A stretch of 41,223 nucleotides of DNA from Caulobacteraceae bacterium (GTDB lineage: Bacteria > Pseudomonadota > Alphaproteobacteria > Caulobacterales > Caulobacteraceae). The position numbers were made by a program, and so were the translations under genes. How positions within the stretch are numbered: the first letter of the stretch is position 1; every line of letters begins with the position of its first letter. The notes beneath the pieces are model-generated. The model saw only the letters and a program-made list of their open reading frames with translations, did not search any database and was not told where the DNA came from. Positions 33,490 through 40,624 of the stretch are shown here, in pieces. The stretch is taken from NCBI GenBank assembly GCA_025450315.1, contig JANWHQ010000028.1, forward strand, positions 1 to 41,223. The letters are read 5' to 3'.

Positions 33490-33996
33490 TCAGGGAAGCG
33501 CGACCTCGCCCTCCACGCCGTCCCAGGCGCCCGGCGTCAGCGCCCGCACCAGGATGCGGCCAGGATCGGCCGGGCCCGGCATGCGGATGCGGCCGGGCGC
33601 CAGCGCCTGAAAGCCGATCTTCTCGAAGAAGCGCAGGTCGCCGACCAGCACCACCCGCGCATGCCCGGCCTCGGCGGCGGCCTCGCAGGCCCGCGCGGCC
33701 AGGCTCGCGCCCAGCCCGCGCCGGCGGGCGGCCGGGTCCACGGCGATGGGGCCCAGCAGCAGGGCCTCCGCGCCGCCGACCCGCACCGGCCAGAGCCGCA
33801 CCGTGCCGGCCAGCCGCCCGTCCTCGCGCGCCACGAAGGACAGCCCGGGCAGGAAGCGGTTGCCTTCGCGCAGGCGTTCGGCGGCCTTGGCGTAGCGGCC
33901 GGGGCCGAAGACGCGGTCGACCAGGGCCACGGCCTCGGCGGCGTCCGCCGGGGTCTCGGGCGCGATGACGGGATCGGAGCTCACGTCCTTAGGCAT
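33490..33996 (-). CDS. GNAT family N-acetyltransferase
   Basis: 168 residues with the GNAT acetyl-CoA site LGPIAVDPAARRRGLGASLAARACEAA (the R/Q-x-x-G-x-G/A loop is RRRGLGAS), the preceding LAGTVRLWPVRVGG strand and FFEKIGFQ near the C-terminus. It resembles the YhbS-like subgroup. Substrate unknown. The ATG at 33996 has no clear Shine-Dalgarno. It is the first gene of the minus-strand run GNAT, DUF1285, Nudix, cca, amidotransferase. Confidence 0.9.
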   Translation of the reverse strand: MPKDVSSDPVIAPETPADAAEAVALVDRVFGPGRYAKAAERLREGNRFLPGLSFVAREDGRLAGTVRLWPVRVGGAEALLLGPIAVDPAARRRGLGASLAARACEAAAEAGHARVVLVGDLRFFEKIGFQALAPGRIRMPGPADPGRILVRALTPGAWDGVEGEVALP

Positions 33997-34052
33997 GGGG
34001 CGGGCGCAATAGGGCGCCGTTCAGCGCCCGTCCATGCCTTCCGGCTTGCGGC

Positions 34053-35150
34053 TCAAGGCGTGTAGACCGGCTTGCCGTCCGGGCCGGTGATCCCGGCCCA
34101 CTGCTTGCGGATCAGGTCCTTCACCTGGGCCGGCAGGGGCACGTAGTTCAGCGCGGCCGCCGAGGCGTCGCCGTTCTTGTAGGCCCAGTCGAAGAAGCTG
34201 AGCACCGCCTTGCCCTTCGCCGGGTCGGCCTGCTGCTTGTAGACCAGGATGAAGGTGGCCCCGGTGATCGGCCAGGAATTGGCCCCCGGCTGGTCCAGCA
34301 GCAGCAGATAGTTGCCCGGCGCCCTGGTCCAGTCCGCCCCCGCGGCGGCCGCGGCGAAGGCCTTGGCGGTCGGCGCGATGAAGCCGCCGTCGTGGGTCTG
34401 CAGGTCGGCGTAGGTCATGTTGTTCTGGGTGGCGTAGGCATATTCGACATAGCCGATCGATCCGGTCGTCTGCTTGACGAAGGCGGCGACGCCGTCGTTG
34501 CCCTTGCCGCCCAGGCCGGTCGGCCACTGCACCGAATCGCTGGCCCCGACCTTCCGCTTGAACTCCGGGCTGACCATCGAAAGGTAGGAGGTGAACAGGA
34601 AGTTGGTGCCCGAGCCGTCCGAGCGGTGAACGACCGTGATCGGAAGACCGGGCAGCTTCACGCCGGGGTTCAGGGCGGCGATCCGCGGTTCGCTCCCCCT
34701 GGTGACGGCGCCTTCGAAGATGGCGGCCAGCACCGGGCCGGTCAGATGCAGCTGGCCGGGCTTCACGCCCTGCAGGTTCATGATCGGCACCACCCCGCCC
34801 ATCACGGTGGGGAACTGGTAGAGGCCGGCCTTGTCGAGCTCGTCGGGCTTCAGAGGCTTGTCGGAGGCGCCGAAGTCGACGGTCTTGACCTCGATCTGCT
34901 TGATGCCGCCGCCCGACCCGATGGCCTGGTAGTTCAGGCTGACGCCGCTCTGCTGCTGATAGTCCTGGGCCCACCTGGCGTAGATCGGCGCGGGGAAGGT
35001 CGCGCCGGCGCCGGACAGTCCTCCGCTTGCGGACGAAGCGCTGGAGCCGCCGCCGGTCGCGGCCGGGCCCGAGGCCTTGCCGCAGCCGGCCAGGAGCGCG
35101 GCGCTCCCCGCCAGCGCGGCGCAGATCGTCACTATACGGCTCAGTTTCAT
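34053..35150 (-). CDS. pstS: Phosphate ABC transporter substrate-binding protein PstS
   Basis: The periplasmic phosphate receptor of the high-affinity Pst system. 365 residues; the lipobox LLAGC (Cys23) predicts a lipoprotein, followed by a Ser/Gly linker. Phosphate-binding segments are LSGAGATFPAPIYARWAQ and VHRSDGSGTNFLF, with GSGGGIKQI between. A GGAG precedes ATG 35150; the ATG at 35192 is unlikely. No pstC, pstA, pstB, phoU or phoB gene follows; in Caulobacter pstS is likewise apart from pstCAB. A Pho-box-like sequence lies about 47-64 bases upstream. Confidence 0.96.
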   Translation of the reverse strand: MKLSRIVTICAALAGSAALLAGCGKASGPAATGGGSSASSASGGLSGAGATFPAPIYARWAQDYQQQSGVSLNYQAIGSGGGIKQIEVKTVDFGASDKPLKPDELDKAGLYQFPTVMGGVVPIMNLQGVKPGQLHLTGPVLAAIFEGAVTRGSEPRIAALNPGVKLPGLPITVVHRSDGSGTNFLFTSYLSMVSPEFKRKVGASDSVQWPTGLGGKGNDGVAAFVKQTTGSIGYVEYAYATQNNMTYADLQTHDGGFIAPTAKAFAAAAAGADWTRAPGNYLLLLDQPGANSWPITGATFILVYKQQADPAKGKAVLSFFDWAYKNGDASAAALNYVPLPAQVKDLIRKQWAGITGPDGKPVYTP

Positions 35151-35196
35151 GTCCGACTCCATGGTCTCCCGACGCGCCCGGGTTTGCCCCACGCGG

Positions 35197-35214
35197 GCGA
35201 CAGTTCAGTGACGT
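35197..35214 (-). promoter_or_regulatory. Possible Pho box upstream of pstS
   Basis: On the minus strand ACGTCAC-TGAA-CTGTCGC resembles the PhoB direct repeat CTGTCAT-N4-CTGTCAT at 4 and 5 of 7 positions, with correct 11-base spacing. It lies 47 to 64 bases before the pstS ATG. The match is imperfect. Confidence 0.35.
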
Positions 35215-35320
35215 TTAGACCATTGTCCATCCCAACCCGAACAGGCCGCGGCCTGGGCGCGGTCGCCTGTCAGGTGCATGGCGCGGCGGCGAGGGCGGGC
35301 CTGGCCTACAGCCGTCAAGC

Positions 35321-35350
35321 TTGACCCCTCCGAACGGTGCGAGCTAAGCC
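35321..35350 (+). promoter_or_regulatory. Possible promoter for the cysteine-module protein
   Basis: TTGACC at 35321-35326, a 16-base spacer, and GCTAAGCC at 35343-35350. The start would fall near 35357, leaving a short leader with AGGAGAG before the ATG at 35383. Confidence 0.35.
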
Positions 35351-35382
35351 GCACCCGAGGAATTCTCCCAGGAGAGACACGA

Positions 35383-36732
35383 ATGAGATTTCTGGCCATC
35401 GGGCTCATGGCGACCGTGCTCGCGGCCTCGCTGCTGCCCGCCGGCGCCTTCGCCGCGGACAAGGCCCCGCCCGCTCCCGGGCAGGGCGATGCGAAGAGCC
35501 ATGCCCAGGCGATGATGGAAGCGCCGCCGCTGATCCAGCAGACGGGGATCGACTGCACCCCGACCGACGCCAACGTCATGTCGGGCAAGGGCACCGAGAA
35601 CGGCAAGACCGTCAACACCAAGATCTACGAGCTGGTGTGCCAGCAGGGCCTCGGCTGGATGATCTTCGCCCCCGAGGGCGCCACGCCGAACGCCTTCGAC
35701 TGCCTGGCGCTCAGCACCCGCAAGCCCGCCGCCGGGGCCAAGGACAACGGCGCGGTCTACTGCCGCCTGCCGCCCAACGTCGATCCGGTGAAGAGCCTGC
35801 AGCCGATCGTCTCCCGGGCCGCCAGCAACTGCACGCTCGCGCAGGCGCGCTGGATGGGCACCTCCGCCGACGACAAGCTCGATCAGTACGAGATCCAATG
35901 TACGGACGGCAGCGCCAACGTGCTGCAGGTTCCGCGGGCCGGCGGGACGCAGAAGCTGTCGGCGGTGAACTGCATGGACCTGAAGCCCGGCGATTGCAGC
36001 TACCTGCCCAAGGACAAGTACCTGGCGCAGCTGTCCGCCATGGCCCAGCCCGCCGGCAAGCCCTGCGAGGTCAACGACGGCCGTTACATCGGCAAGACCC
36101 CCAACAACCACAGCTACTTCGAGGTGGGCTGCACCGACGGCAAGTCCGGCTTCGTGCTGGAGGTCGACGACGCCGGCAAGTTCGTCCGGTCCATCGACTG
36201 CGGCCGCTCGGGCCCCATGGGCCTGGGCTGCGAGCTGACCAGCGCCGGCGCCGCCCAGACCAGCGAGAACGCCACCTACTCCGAGGCCGCCAAGGCCATC
36301 GGCTTCGACTGCGATGTGACGAGCTATCACCAGTTCGGCGTCGACTCGAAGTCGGGCCGGGAGGTGGTCGAGCTGGCCTGCAAGAACCACCCGGAGAGCT
36401 ACATCGCCCTCTTGCCGGTCGATAAGGGCCAGTCGGGCCGCTACATGAACTGCGTGCGTGCGGCCGGCGTCTCGCTGAAATGCGTACTGACGCCCATCGA
36501 GGCGACCTATGCCAAGCTAAGCTCGGACATCTCCAAGTCCGGCAAGAGCTGCCAGGTCTCGAACGCCCGCGACGTCGGCACCACCGCCGCCGGCGACGAC
36601 TATGTCGAAGTCGCCTGCACGGGCGGCCCGGGCCTGGTGCTGACCTACCCGCAGCCCAACGACGTGCTCAAGGCGTCGCAGACCTGCACGGCCGCCAAGG
36701 CCACCGGCCTCACCTGCACGCTCTCGAAATAG
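35383..36732 (+). CDS. Secreted protein with five tandem four-cysteine modules
   Basis: 449 residues with a signal peptide (1-25, ending GAFAA). The mature protein carries 20 cysteines in five sets of four: 58/86/107/127, 150/173/197/205, 228/250/273/283, 310/333/357/367 and 390/412/435/445. From the second set on, spacing is nearly fixed (22-23, 23-24, 8-10), with modules about 80 residues apart. Each has the plan C-[DEQT]-V/L-x-x-(A/G)-R, a strand ending (E/Q)-(V/I/L)-x-C-(T/K), a hydrophobic strand (xxVLxx), an acidic or Asn-Cys step, and a final C-x-L. I infer disulfide-linked beta domains in the periplasm. No named family recognised. AGGAGAG precedes the ATG. A strong terminator follows. 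Confidence 0.88.
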   Translation: MRFLAIGLMATVLAASLLPAGAFAADKAPPAPGQGDAKSHAQAMMEAPPLIQQTGIDCTPTDANVMSGKGTENGKTVNTKIYELVCQQGLGWMIFAPEGATPNAFDCLALSTRKPAAGAKDNGAVYCRLPPNVDPVKSLQPIVSRAASNCTLAQARWMGTSADDKLDQYEIQCTDGSANVLQVPRAGGTQKLSAVNCMDLKPGDCSYLPKDKYLAQLSAMAQPAGKPCEVNDGRYIGKTPNNHSYFEVGCTDGKSGFVLEVDDAGKFVRSIDCGRSGPMGLGCELTSAGAAQTSENATYSEAAKAIGFDCDVTSYHQFGVDSKSGREVVELACKNHPESYIALLPVDKGQSGRYMNCVRAAGVSLKCVLTPIEATYAKLSSDISKSGKSCQVSNARDVGTTAAGDDYVEVACTGGPGLVLTYPQPNDVLKASQTCTAAKATGLTCTLSK

Positions 36733-36754
36733 AGCCAGGAACGATCACGGCCTC

Positions 36755-36788
36755 AGCCCCGCCGGACCCTCGGTCCGGCGGGGCTTTT
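36755..36788 (+). terminator. Rho-independent terminator of the cysteine-module gene
   Basis: A perfect 14-base-pair stem, AGCCCCGCCGGACC at 36755-36768 with its complement at 36772-36785, a three-base loop, and TTTT at 36785-36788. The reverse strand has no T run, so it serves the rightward gene; it directly abuts the pyrC stop codon. Confidence 0.9.
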
Positions 36789-38125
36789 CATTGGGCCGAC
36801 AGGGTCTCCAGGAAGCGGGCGGGGCGGCCCTGGCCGGGCCTCACCACCTCGTCGTCGCGCATGACGCAGACGCCGCGGATGATGGTCGCCACGGGCCAGC
36901 CGGTGGCCTCGAAGCCGTCGAACGGCGTCCAGCCCGATCGGTTCGCCATGTCGGCGTTGCGGATGGTGCGCCGGGCCTTCAGGTCCACGACGGTGAAGTC
37001 GGCGTCGTAGCCGACCGCCAGACGGCCCTTCTCGGCCAGTCCGAACACCCGCTGGGGGCCGTGGGCGGTGAGGTCGACGAACCGCTCCAGGGTCAGCCGC
37101 CCGGCGGCCACGTGGGTCAGCATCACCGGCACCAGGGTCTGCACGCCCGGCATGCCCGAGGGCGAGGCCGGATAGGGCTGCTCCTTCTCCTCTTTGGTGT
37201 GCGGCGCATGGTCGGTGCCCAGCACGTCGACGACGCCCTGGGAGACGCCGCGCCAGAGCCCTTCGCGGTGGCGGGCCTCGCGGATCGGCGGGTTCATCTG
37301 GGCGTAGCCCTTCAGCCGCTCGTAGACCTCCGGCGCCGCATAGGTCAGGTGCTGCGGGTTGGCCTCCATGGTCGCCACCGCCCGGTGCGCGGCGATGATC
37401 TCCACCTCCTCGGCGGTGGTCACGTGCAGGATGTGCACCCGCTTGCCGAGCCGCTCGGCCATGCCGATCAGCCGCCGGGTCGAGCGGACCGCGGCCGCGA
37501 CGTCGCGCACCTCCGGATGGCTGGTCCAATCCCCCGGCCGGGCCAGGGACCGGCGCTCGGCCAGACGCGCCTCGTCCTCGGAGTGGAAGGCCGCGCGGCG
37601 ATGGATCGAGCGCAGCACCGCCTCGATGCCCTCGTTGTCGGGGATCAACAGGTCGCCGGTCGAGGCGCCCATGAACACCTTCACCCCGCAGCAGCCGGGA
37701 GACCGCTCCAGCTCGCCGAGCTCGGCGGCGTTCTCGTGGGTGGCGCCCACGTAGAAGGCGTGGTCGCAATGCATGCGGCCCTTGGCGCGGGCCAGCTTGT
37801 CGTCCAGCCGCGCCCTGTCGATGGTCGGCGGACGGGTGTTGGGCATCTCGAACACGGTGGTGACGCCGCCCAGCACCGCGCCGCGCGAGCCGGTCTCGAG
37901 GTCCTCTTTCCACTCCATGCCGGGCTCGCGGAAGTGCACCTGGCTGTCGATCACCCCCGGCAGCACCGTCAGCCCGCGTCCGTCGATCACCTCGCCCGCC
38001 TGGCTGGCCGACAGCGAGCCGATGGCGGCGATCTTGCCGTCGCGCACCCCGACGTCGCCCGCGCCGCGGCCGGACGGCGTCACCAGCTCCGCGCCCGAGA
38101 TCAGCAGATCGAAGGTCTCAGCCAT
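36788..38125 (-). CDS. pyrC: Dihydroorotase
   Basis: Cyclises carbamoyl aspartate to dihydroorotate in pyrimidine synthesis. The 445-residue amidohydrolase has the zinc-binding GVIDSQVHFREPGMEWKEDLETG, the carboxylated-lysine region GVKVFMGASTGDLL, HILHVTT, and the catalytic-Asp motif VLGTDHAPHTKEEK. The form is the long (class I-like) bacterial type used in alphaproteobacteria. Metal ligands all appear intact, so it should be active rather than a PyrC-like partner protein. It overlaps the upstream glycosyltransferase gene by eight bases. pyrB is not in the window. Confidence 0.94.
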   Translation of the reverse strand: MAETFDLLISGAELVTPSGRGAGDVGVRDGKIAAIGSLSASQAGEVIDGRGLTVLPGVIDSQVHFREPGMEWKEDLETGSRGAVLGGVTTVFEMPNTRPPTIDRARLDDKLARAKGRMHCDHAFYVGATHENAAELGELERSPGCCGVKVFMGASTGDLLIPDNEGIEAVLRSIHRRAAFHSEDEARLAERRSLARPGDWTSHPEVRDVAAAVRSTRRLIGMAERLGKRVHILHVTTAEEVEIIAAHRAVATMEANPQHLTYAAPEVYERLKGYAQMNPPIREARHREGLWRGVSQGVVDVLGTDHAPHTKEEKEQPYPASPSGMPGVQTLVPVMLTHVAAGRLTLERFVDLTAHGPQRVFGLAEKGRLAVGYDADFTVVDLKARRTIRNADMANRSGWTPFDGFEATGWPVATIIRGVCVMRDDEVVRPGQGRPARFLETLSAQ

Positions 38126-39107
38126 GCTGGCGCCTCTTCATGTCCCCGGCGGTGTCCTTAAGCCGCTGGCGCGCCGCGTCCAGCACGGTCTCCACTGGCA
38201 GGTCCAGCATGTGGCACACGGGCTGGTCCAGATGAGGATCGAGGGCGCGGATGGCCTCGGCGCTGCGCGGCCCGCGGATCACCCGCGCGCGCGGCCCCCA
38301 GGGGCCGACGAGGGTCTCGTCGTCGGGCCCGAACAGGGCCAGCGTCGGCGCGCCCGCCAGGGCGGCCAGCTGGGTGAAGGGTCCGGCCCCGCCCACGAAC
38401 AGCCGCACGCGCTCCAGGCAGGCCTGCACCACCAGGATGTCGCGCTCGGTGGTGAGGTCGATCCAACGCTCGCGCGGAATGGTCCGGCGCAGGGTCTCGG
38501 CGGCCTTGCGGTCTTCCGGCTGGCCGACGATCAGCAGCCGGCCCCCCTCCAGCGGCGGTTCGTCCAGCAGGCGCGCGGCCAGGCGGGCGTAGCGCTCGAC
38601 CGGCCAGGTGCGGCCGACCCAGGCGGCGCCGGGCGCCAGGGCCAGCAGCGGCCCGCCCTCGCCCAGGATCTCGTCCGCCCGCCGCCGGGTGTCGGCGGAT
38701 AGGAACACGAACGGAGCCGGCGGCTCGTCCTCCAGCTTCAGCAGGCGCGCGGCCTGGACCACCTTGTGGCCGGTCCCGGGCTCCAGGTCGGAGGCGCGCA
38801 CGCGCCGGCGCGCCGGCAGATTGCCCGACAGCTTGCGGCCGACCGGATCCAGGATCAGGCCCCAGCGCCGGTGGCGCAGCCGCCCCCAGAGCTCCAGCGA
38901 GCGGCCGAGGCCCGGGCCTTCGTCGATCACCGTGGCCTCGCGCTTGGGGGCCTCGCGGAACAGCTCGGCGGCCCTGGGGCCGGTCACCAGGGTGAAGCTG
39001 GCGTTGTCGATCTCGTCGTGCAGCCGCTTGAACAGGCCGGTCACGAAGATCGCGTCCTGCAGATCGGGGGGCGCGAAGAACAGGATGGGGAATGGGCCGG
39101 ACGGCAT
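38118..39107 (-). CDS. Glycosyltransferase family 9 protein (heptosyltransferase-like)
   Basis: 329 residues with the GT-B fold features of ADP-heptose:LPS heptosyltransferases: LALAPGAAWVGRTWPVERYARLAARLL (donor phosphate site), LLIVGQPEDRKAAE, and the C-terminal VRLFVGGAGPFTQLAALAGAPTLALFGPDDETLVGPWG, a variant of the usual GxDTGxxHxAAAxGxPTxxLFGxT. The Asp of the normal D-T/S-G is replaced here (GGAGPFTQLA), so the sugar donor may differ. It probably works on lipopolysaccharide core or another envelope glycan. ATG 39107 has AAGGA six bases upstream. Its stop overlaps pyrC by eight bases; ygfZ is divergent. Confidence 0.88.
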   Translation of the reverse strand: MPSGPFPILFFAPPDLQDAIFVTGLFKRLHDEIDNASFTLVTGPRAAELFREAPKREATVIDEGPGLGRSLELWGRLRHRRWGLILDPVGRKLSGNLPARRRVRASDLEPGTGHKVVQAARLLKLEDEPPAPFVFLSADTRRRADEILGEGGPLLALAPGAAWVGRTWPVERYARLAARLLDEPPLEGGRLLIVGQPEDRKAAETLRRTIPRERWIDLTTERDILVVQACLERVRLFVGGAGPFTQLAALAGAPTLALFGPDDETLVGPWGPRARVIRGPRSAEAIRALDPHLDQPVCHMLDLPVETVLDAARQRLKDTAGDMKRRQHG

Positions 39108-39273
39108 GTCGTCCTTATAACGACTGTCGGCGAGTCGATCCCGCCTCGAGCACGATGGGGCGGGCGAAATCGCCGGTCCGCCGAACCGGGCTCCGGCTTC
39201 TTCGACTCGGGGGCGCGTCCGGGCGGCGAAACCGCATACACTTGCGCCCGACGCGTTCGAGGATGGAAGTTTC

Positions 39274-40086
39274 ATGACGGCGAGCTATGCGCAGCTGAGC
39301 GGCAGGGCGCTGGTCAAGGTGGCCGGACCGGACTGGCGCGTCTTCCTGCAGGGCCTGATCTCCAACGACGTGGAGGCGCTGGACGCGGGCGCCATGCGCT
39401 TCGCGGGCCTGCTGACGCCGCAGGGACGGCTGCTGTTCGACCTGTTCGTCATCGGCGGGCACGAGGGATGCCTGCTGGACGTCCAGGCCCAGCGGCGGCA
39501 GGCCCTGGTCGAGCGCCTGCTGGTCTACCGCCTGAGGGCCAAGGTCGAGATCGCGGCCGCGGAGGGGACGGTCTGCGTCCTCTGGAACCTGCGCGAGGCG
39601 CCGGAAGGCTGGATCGCCGATCCCCGGCTGCCGGAGCTCGGCTTTCGCGGCGTGGACCAGCCGCCCCCGGCCGGATCGGAGAAGGCGGGCGAGGACGCCT
39701 ACGACGCGTTCCGGCTCGGCCTCGGCGCCCCCGATCCCGCGCGCGACGCCACGCCCGACAAGACCTATCCGATCGAAGCGGACATGGACCTGCTCAATGG
39801 CATCGATTTCAGGAAGGGCTGCTTCGTCGGTCAGGAGACCACCTCGCGCATGAAGCGGCGCGGCGGCATCCGCAGCCGCATGCTGCCCATCGCCTTCGAC
39901 GGCCCGGCCCCGCCCTATGGCGCCGAAGTGCTGGCGGGCGAGCTGCGGGCGGGCGAGGTGCTGTCGGGGCGCGAGGGGCGGGCCATGGCGCTGCTGCGCC
40001 TGGACCGGATCGAAGGCGCCAGCCTGAGTGTCGAGGGCCGCTCGGTCACGGTCGAACGGCCGGCGTGGCTGCAGCCGGTCGGCTAG
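39274..40086 (+). CDS. ygfZ: Folate-binding Fe-S cluster maintenance protein YgfZ
   Basis: A 270-residue GcvT-like protein that supports the synthesis or repair of iron-sulfur enzymes such as the tRNA-thiolating MiaB, using folate. The signature K-G-C-[FY]-x-G-Q-E is KGCFVGQE with Cys183, in the context NGIDFRKGCFVGQETTSRMKRRG. The N-terminal FLQGLISNDVEALDAGAMRFAGLLTPQGRLLFDLFV is also typical. It is transcribed alone, divergent from the glycosyltransferase gene by 166 bases. After its stop a hairpin follows whose T run is on the opposite strand. Confidence 0.94.
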   Translation: MTASYAQLSGRALVKVAGPDWRVFLQGLISNDVEALDAGAMRFAGLLTPQGRLLFDLFVIGGHEGCLLDVQAQRRQALVERLLVYRLRAKVEIAAAEGTVCVLWNLREAPEGWIADPRLPELGFRGVDQPPPAGSEKAGEDAYDAFRLGLGAPDPARDATPDKTYPIEADMDLLNGIDFRKGCFVGQETTSRMKRRGGIRSRMLPIAFDGPAPPYGAEVLAGELRAGEVLSGREGRAMALLRLDRIEGASLSVEGRSVTVERPAWLQPVG

Positions 40087-40097
40087 GGCCGGCGCCC

Positions 40098-40130
40098 AAA
40101 AAAGAAGCCCGGTGGGAGGCCCCCACCGGG
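40098..40130 (-). terminator. Leftward rho-independent terminator
   Basis: Stem CCCGGTGGG at 40122-40130 (minus strand reading) with its complement at 40108-40116, a five-base loop, then CTTCTTTTTT on the minus strand (40107-40098). On the plus strand the stem is followed by ATAAGGTTTG, not a T run, so it best serves a leftward transcript. Confidence 0.75.
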
Positions 40131-40177
40131 ATAAGGTTTGCAAGGCAAATGCGAAAAGGGGGGAACCCTCAATCGCC
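40098..40177 (-). ncRNA. Candidate leftward small RNA, about 80 nt
   Basis: From the predicted start near 40177 (seven bases after a perfect GCTATATC -10 at 40190-40183) to the T run at 40098. The transcript would have a 5' part with a run of six C (minus strand GGTTCCCCCCTTTTC, 40167-40153), TTGCAA, and a terminal stem-loop with T6, the form of an Hfq-dependent regulator. No open frame of note is inside. It is unlike any sRNA I can name. The -35 is weak, so it is a prediction only. Confidence 0.5.
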
Positions 40178-40405
40178 CGGCCGATATAGCGCCCGCCGCC
40201 GGCCGAAATATTGCGGCGAAGCCCCTCGGACCGACCTTCTATTTCCATTTCGAATCTAACTTGCAATGTTCAGGCAATATAGAGACGAACTGGATAGCGG
40301 CTTGCAATATTCGCACAGCATAAGAAAAGGTTTGCAATCGATCTTGTGGCGCTTTTGACACAGCATGACCGAATTGGGGGCGGAACTTTGGCTTGCAGCT
40401 TGCAA
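40138..40405. promoter_or_regulatory. Cluster of five TTGCAA hexamers
   Basis: TTGCAA occurs at 40138, 40261, 40302, 40332 and 40400. Two sites share the longer CTTGCAATRTTC (40260 and 40301, differing at one R position and the preceding context). Neighbouring centres are 41 and 30 bases apart for the middle three. The hexamer is palindromic, as expected for a dimeric regulator's half-site or core. Confidence 0.4.
40183..40208 (-). promoter_or_regulatory. Possible promoter of the leftward sRNA
   Basis: GCTATATC (minus strand 40190-40183) matches GCTANAWC at all defined positions. TTTCGG (40208-40203) 12 bases upstream is a poor -35. Confidence 0.45.
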
Positions 40406-40491
40406 AGGCGGTGGCGCCCCAGAAGATTGCACTAGGGATATGGTCCCGTTCGAACGGATTGCGGTCGGATGGGGGCGTGCCCTCAATCAAC

Positions 40492-40517
40492 TTTACACAT
40501 CGGCTTGGCGCTAGACT
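40492..40517 (+). promoter_or_regulatory. Probable promoter of the TonB-dependent receptor gene
   Basis: TTTACA at 40492-40497, a 12-base spacer, and GCTAGACT at 40510-40517, in good agreement with the Caulobacter housekeeping promoter. The start would be near 40524, leaving a leader of about 100 bases ahead of the ATG. Confidence 0.5.
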
Positions 40518-40624
40518 CGATTTTCCCAACCTGACCTGAGGCTTCACTGGGCCTAACCGCTCCAGACAGAAGTATTCAGCCGTCATCGGACAAAACGAGC
40601 GGGCGCTGAACGATAGGGGGTCAA

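Larger units (their letters stand above)
40131..40624. other. Intergenic control region between ygfZ and the TonB receptor gene
   Basis: About 494 bases, clearly lower in GC than the rest, without a supported protein gene. It contains the candidate leftward sRNA and its promoter, five TTGCAA hexamers, and the receptor's promoter. A 115-codon leftward open frame (40586-40239) covers the receptor's promoter and has no family features. Confidence 0.6.

Noticed and set aside
40239..40586. A 115-codon minus-strand frame upstream of the TonB receptor
   Set aside because: It covers the receptor's promoter and the TTGCAA sites, has no family features, and the lower GC explains its composition. The leftward terminator is better explained by a short RNA starting near 40177, though this frame cannot be excluded as its source.
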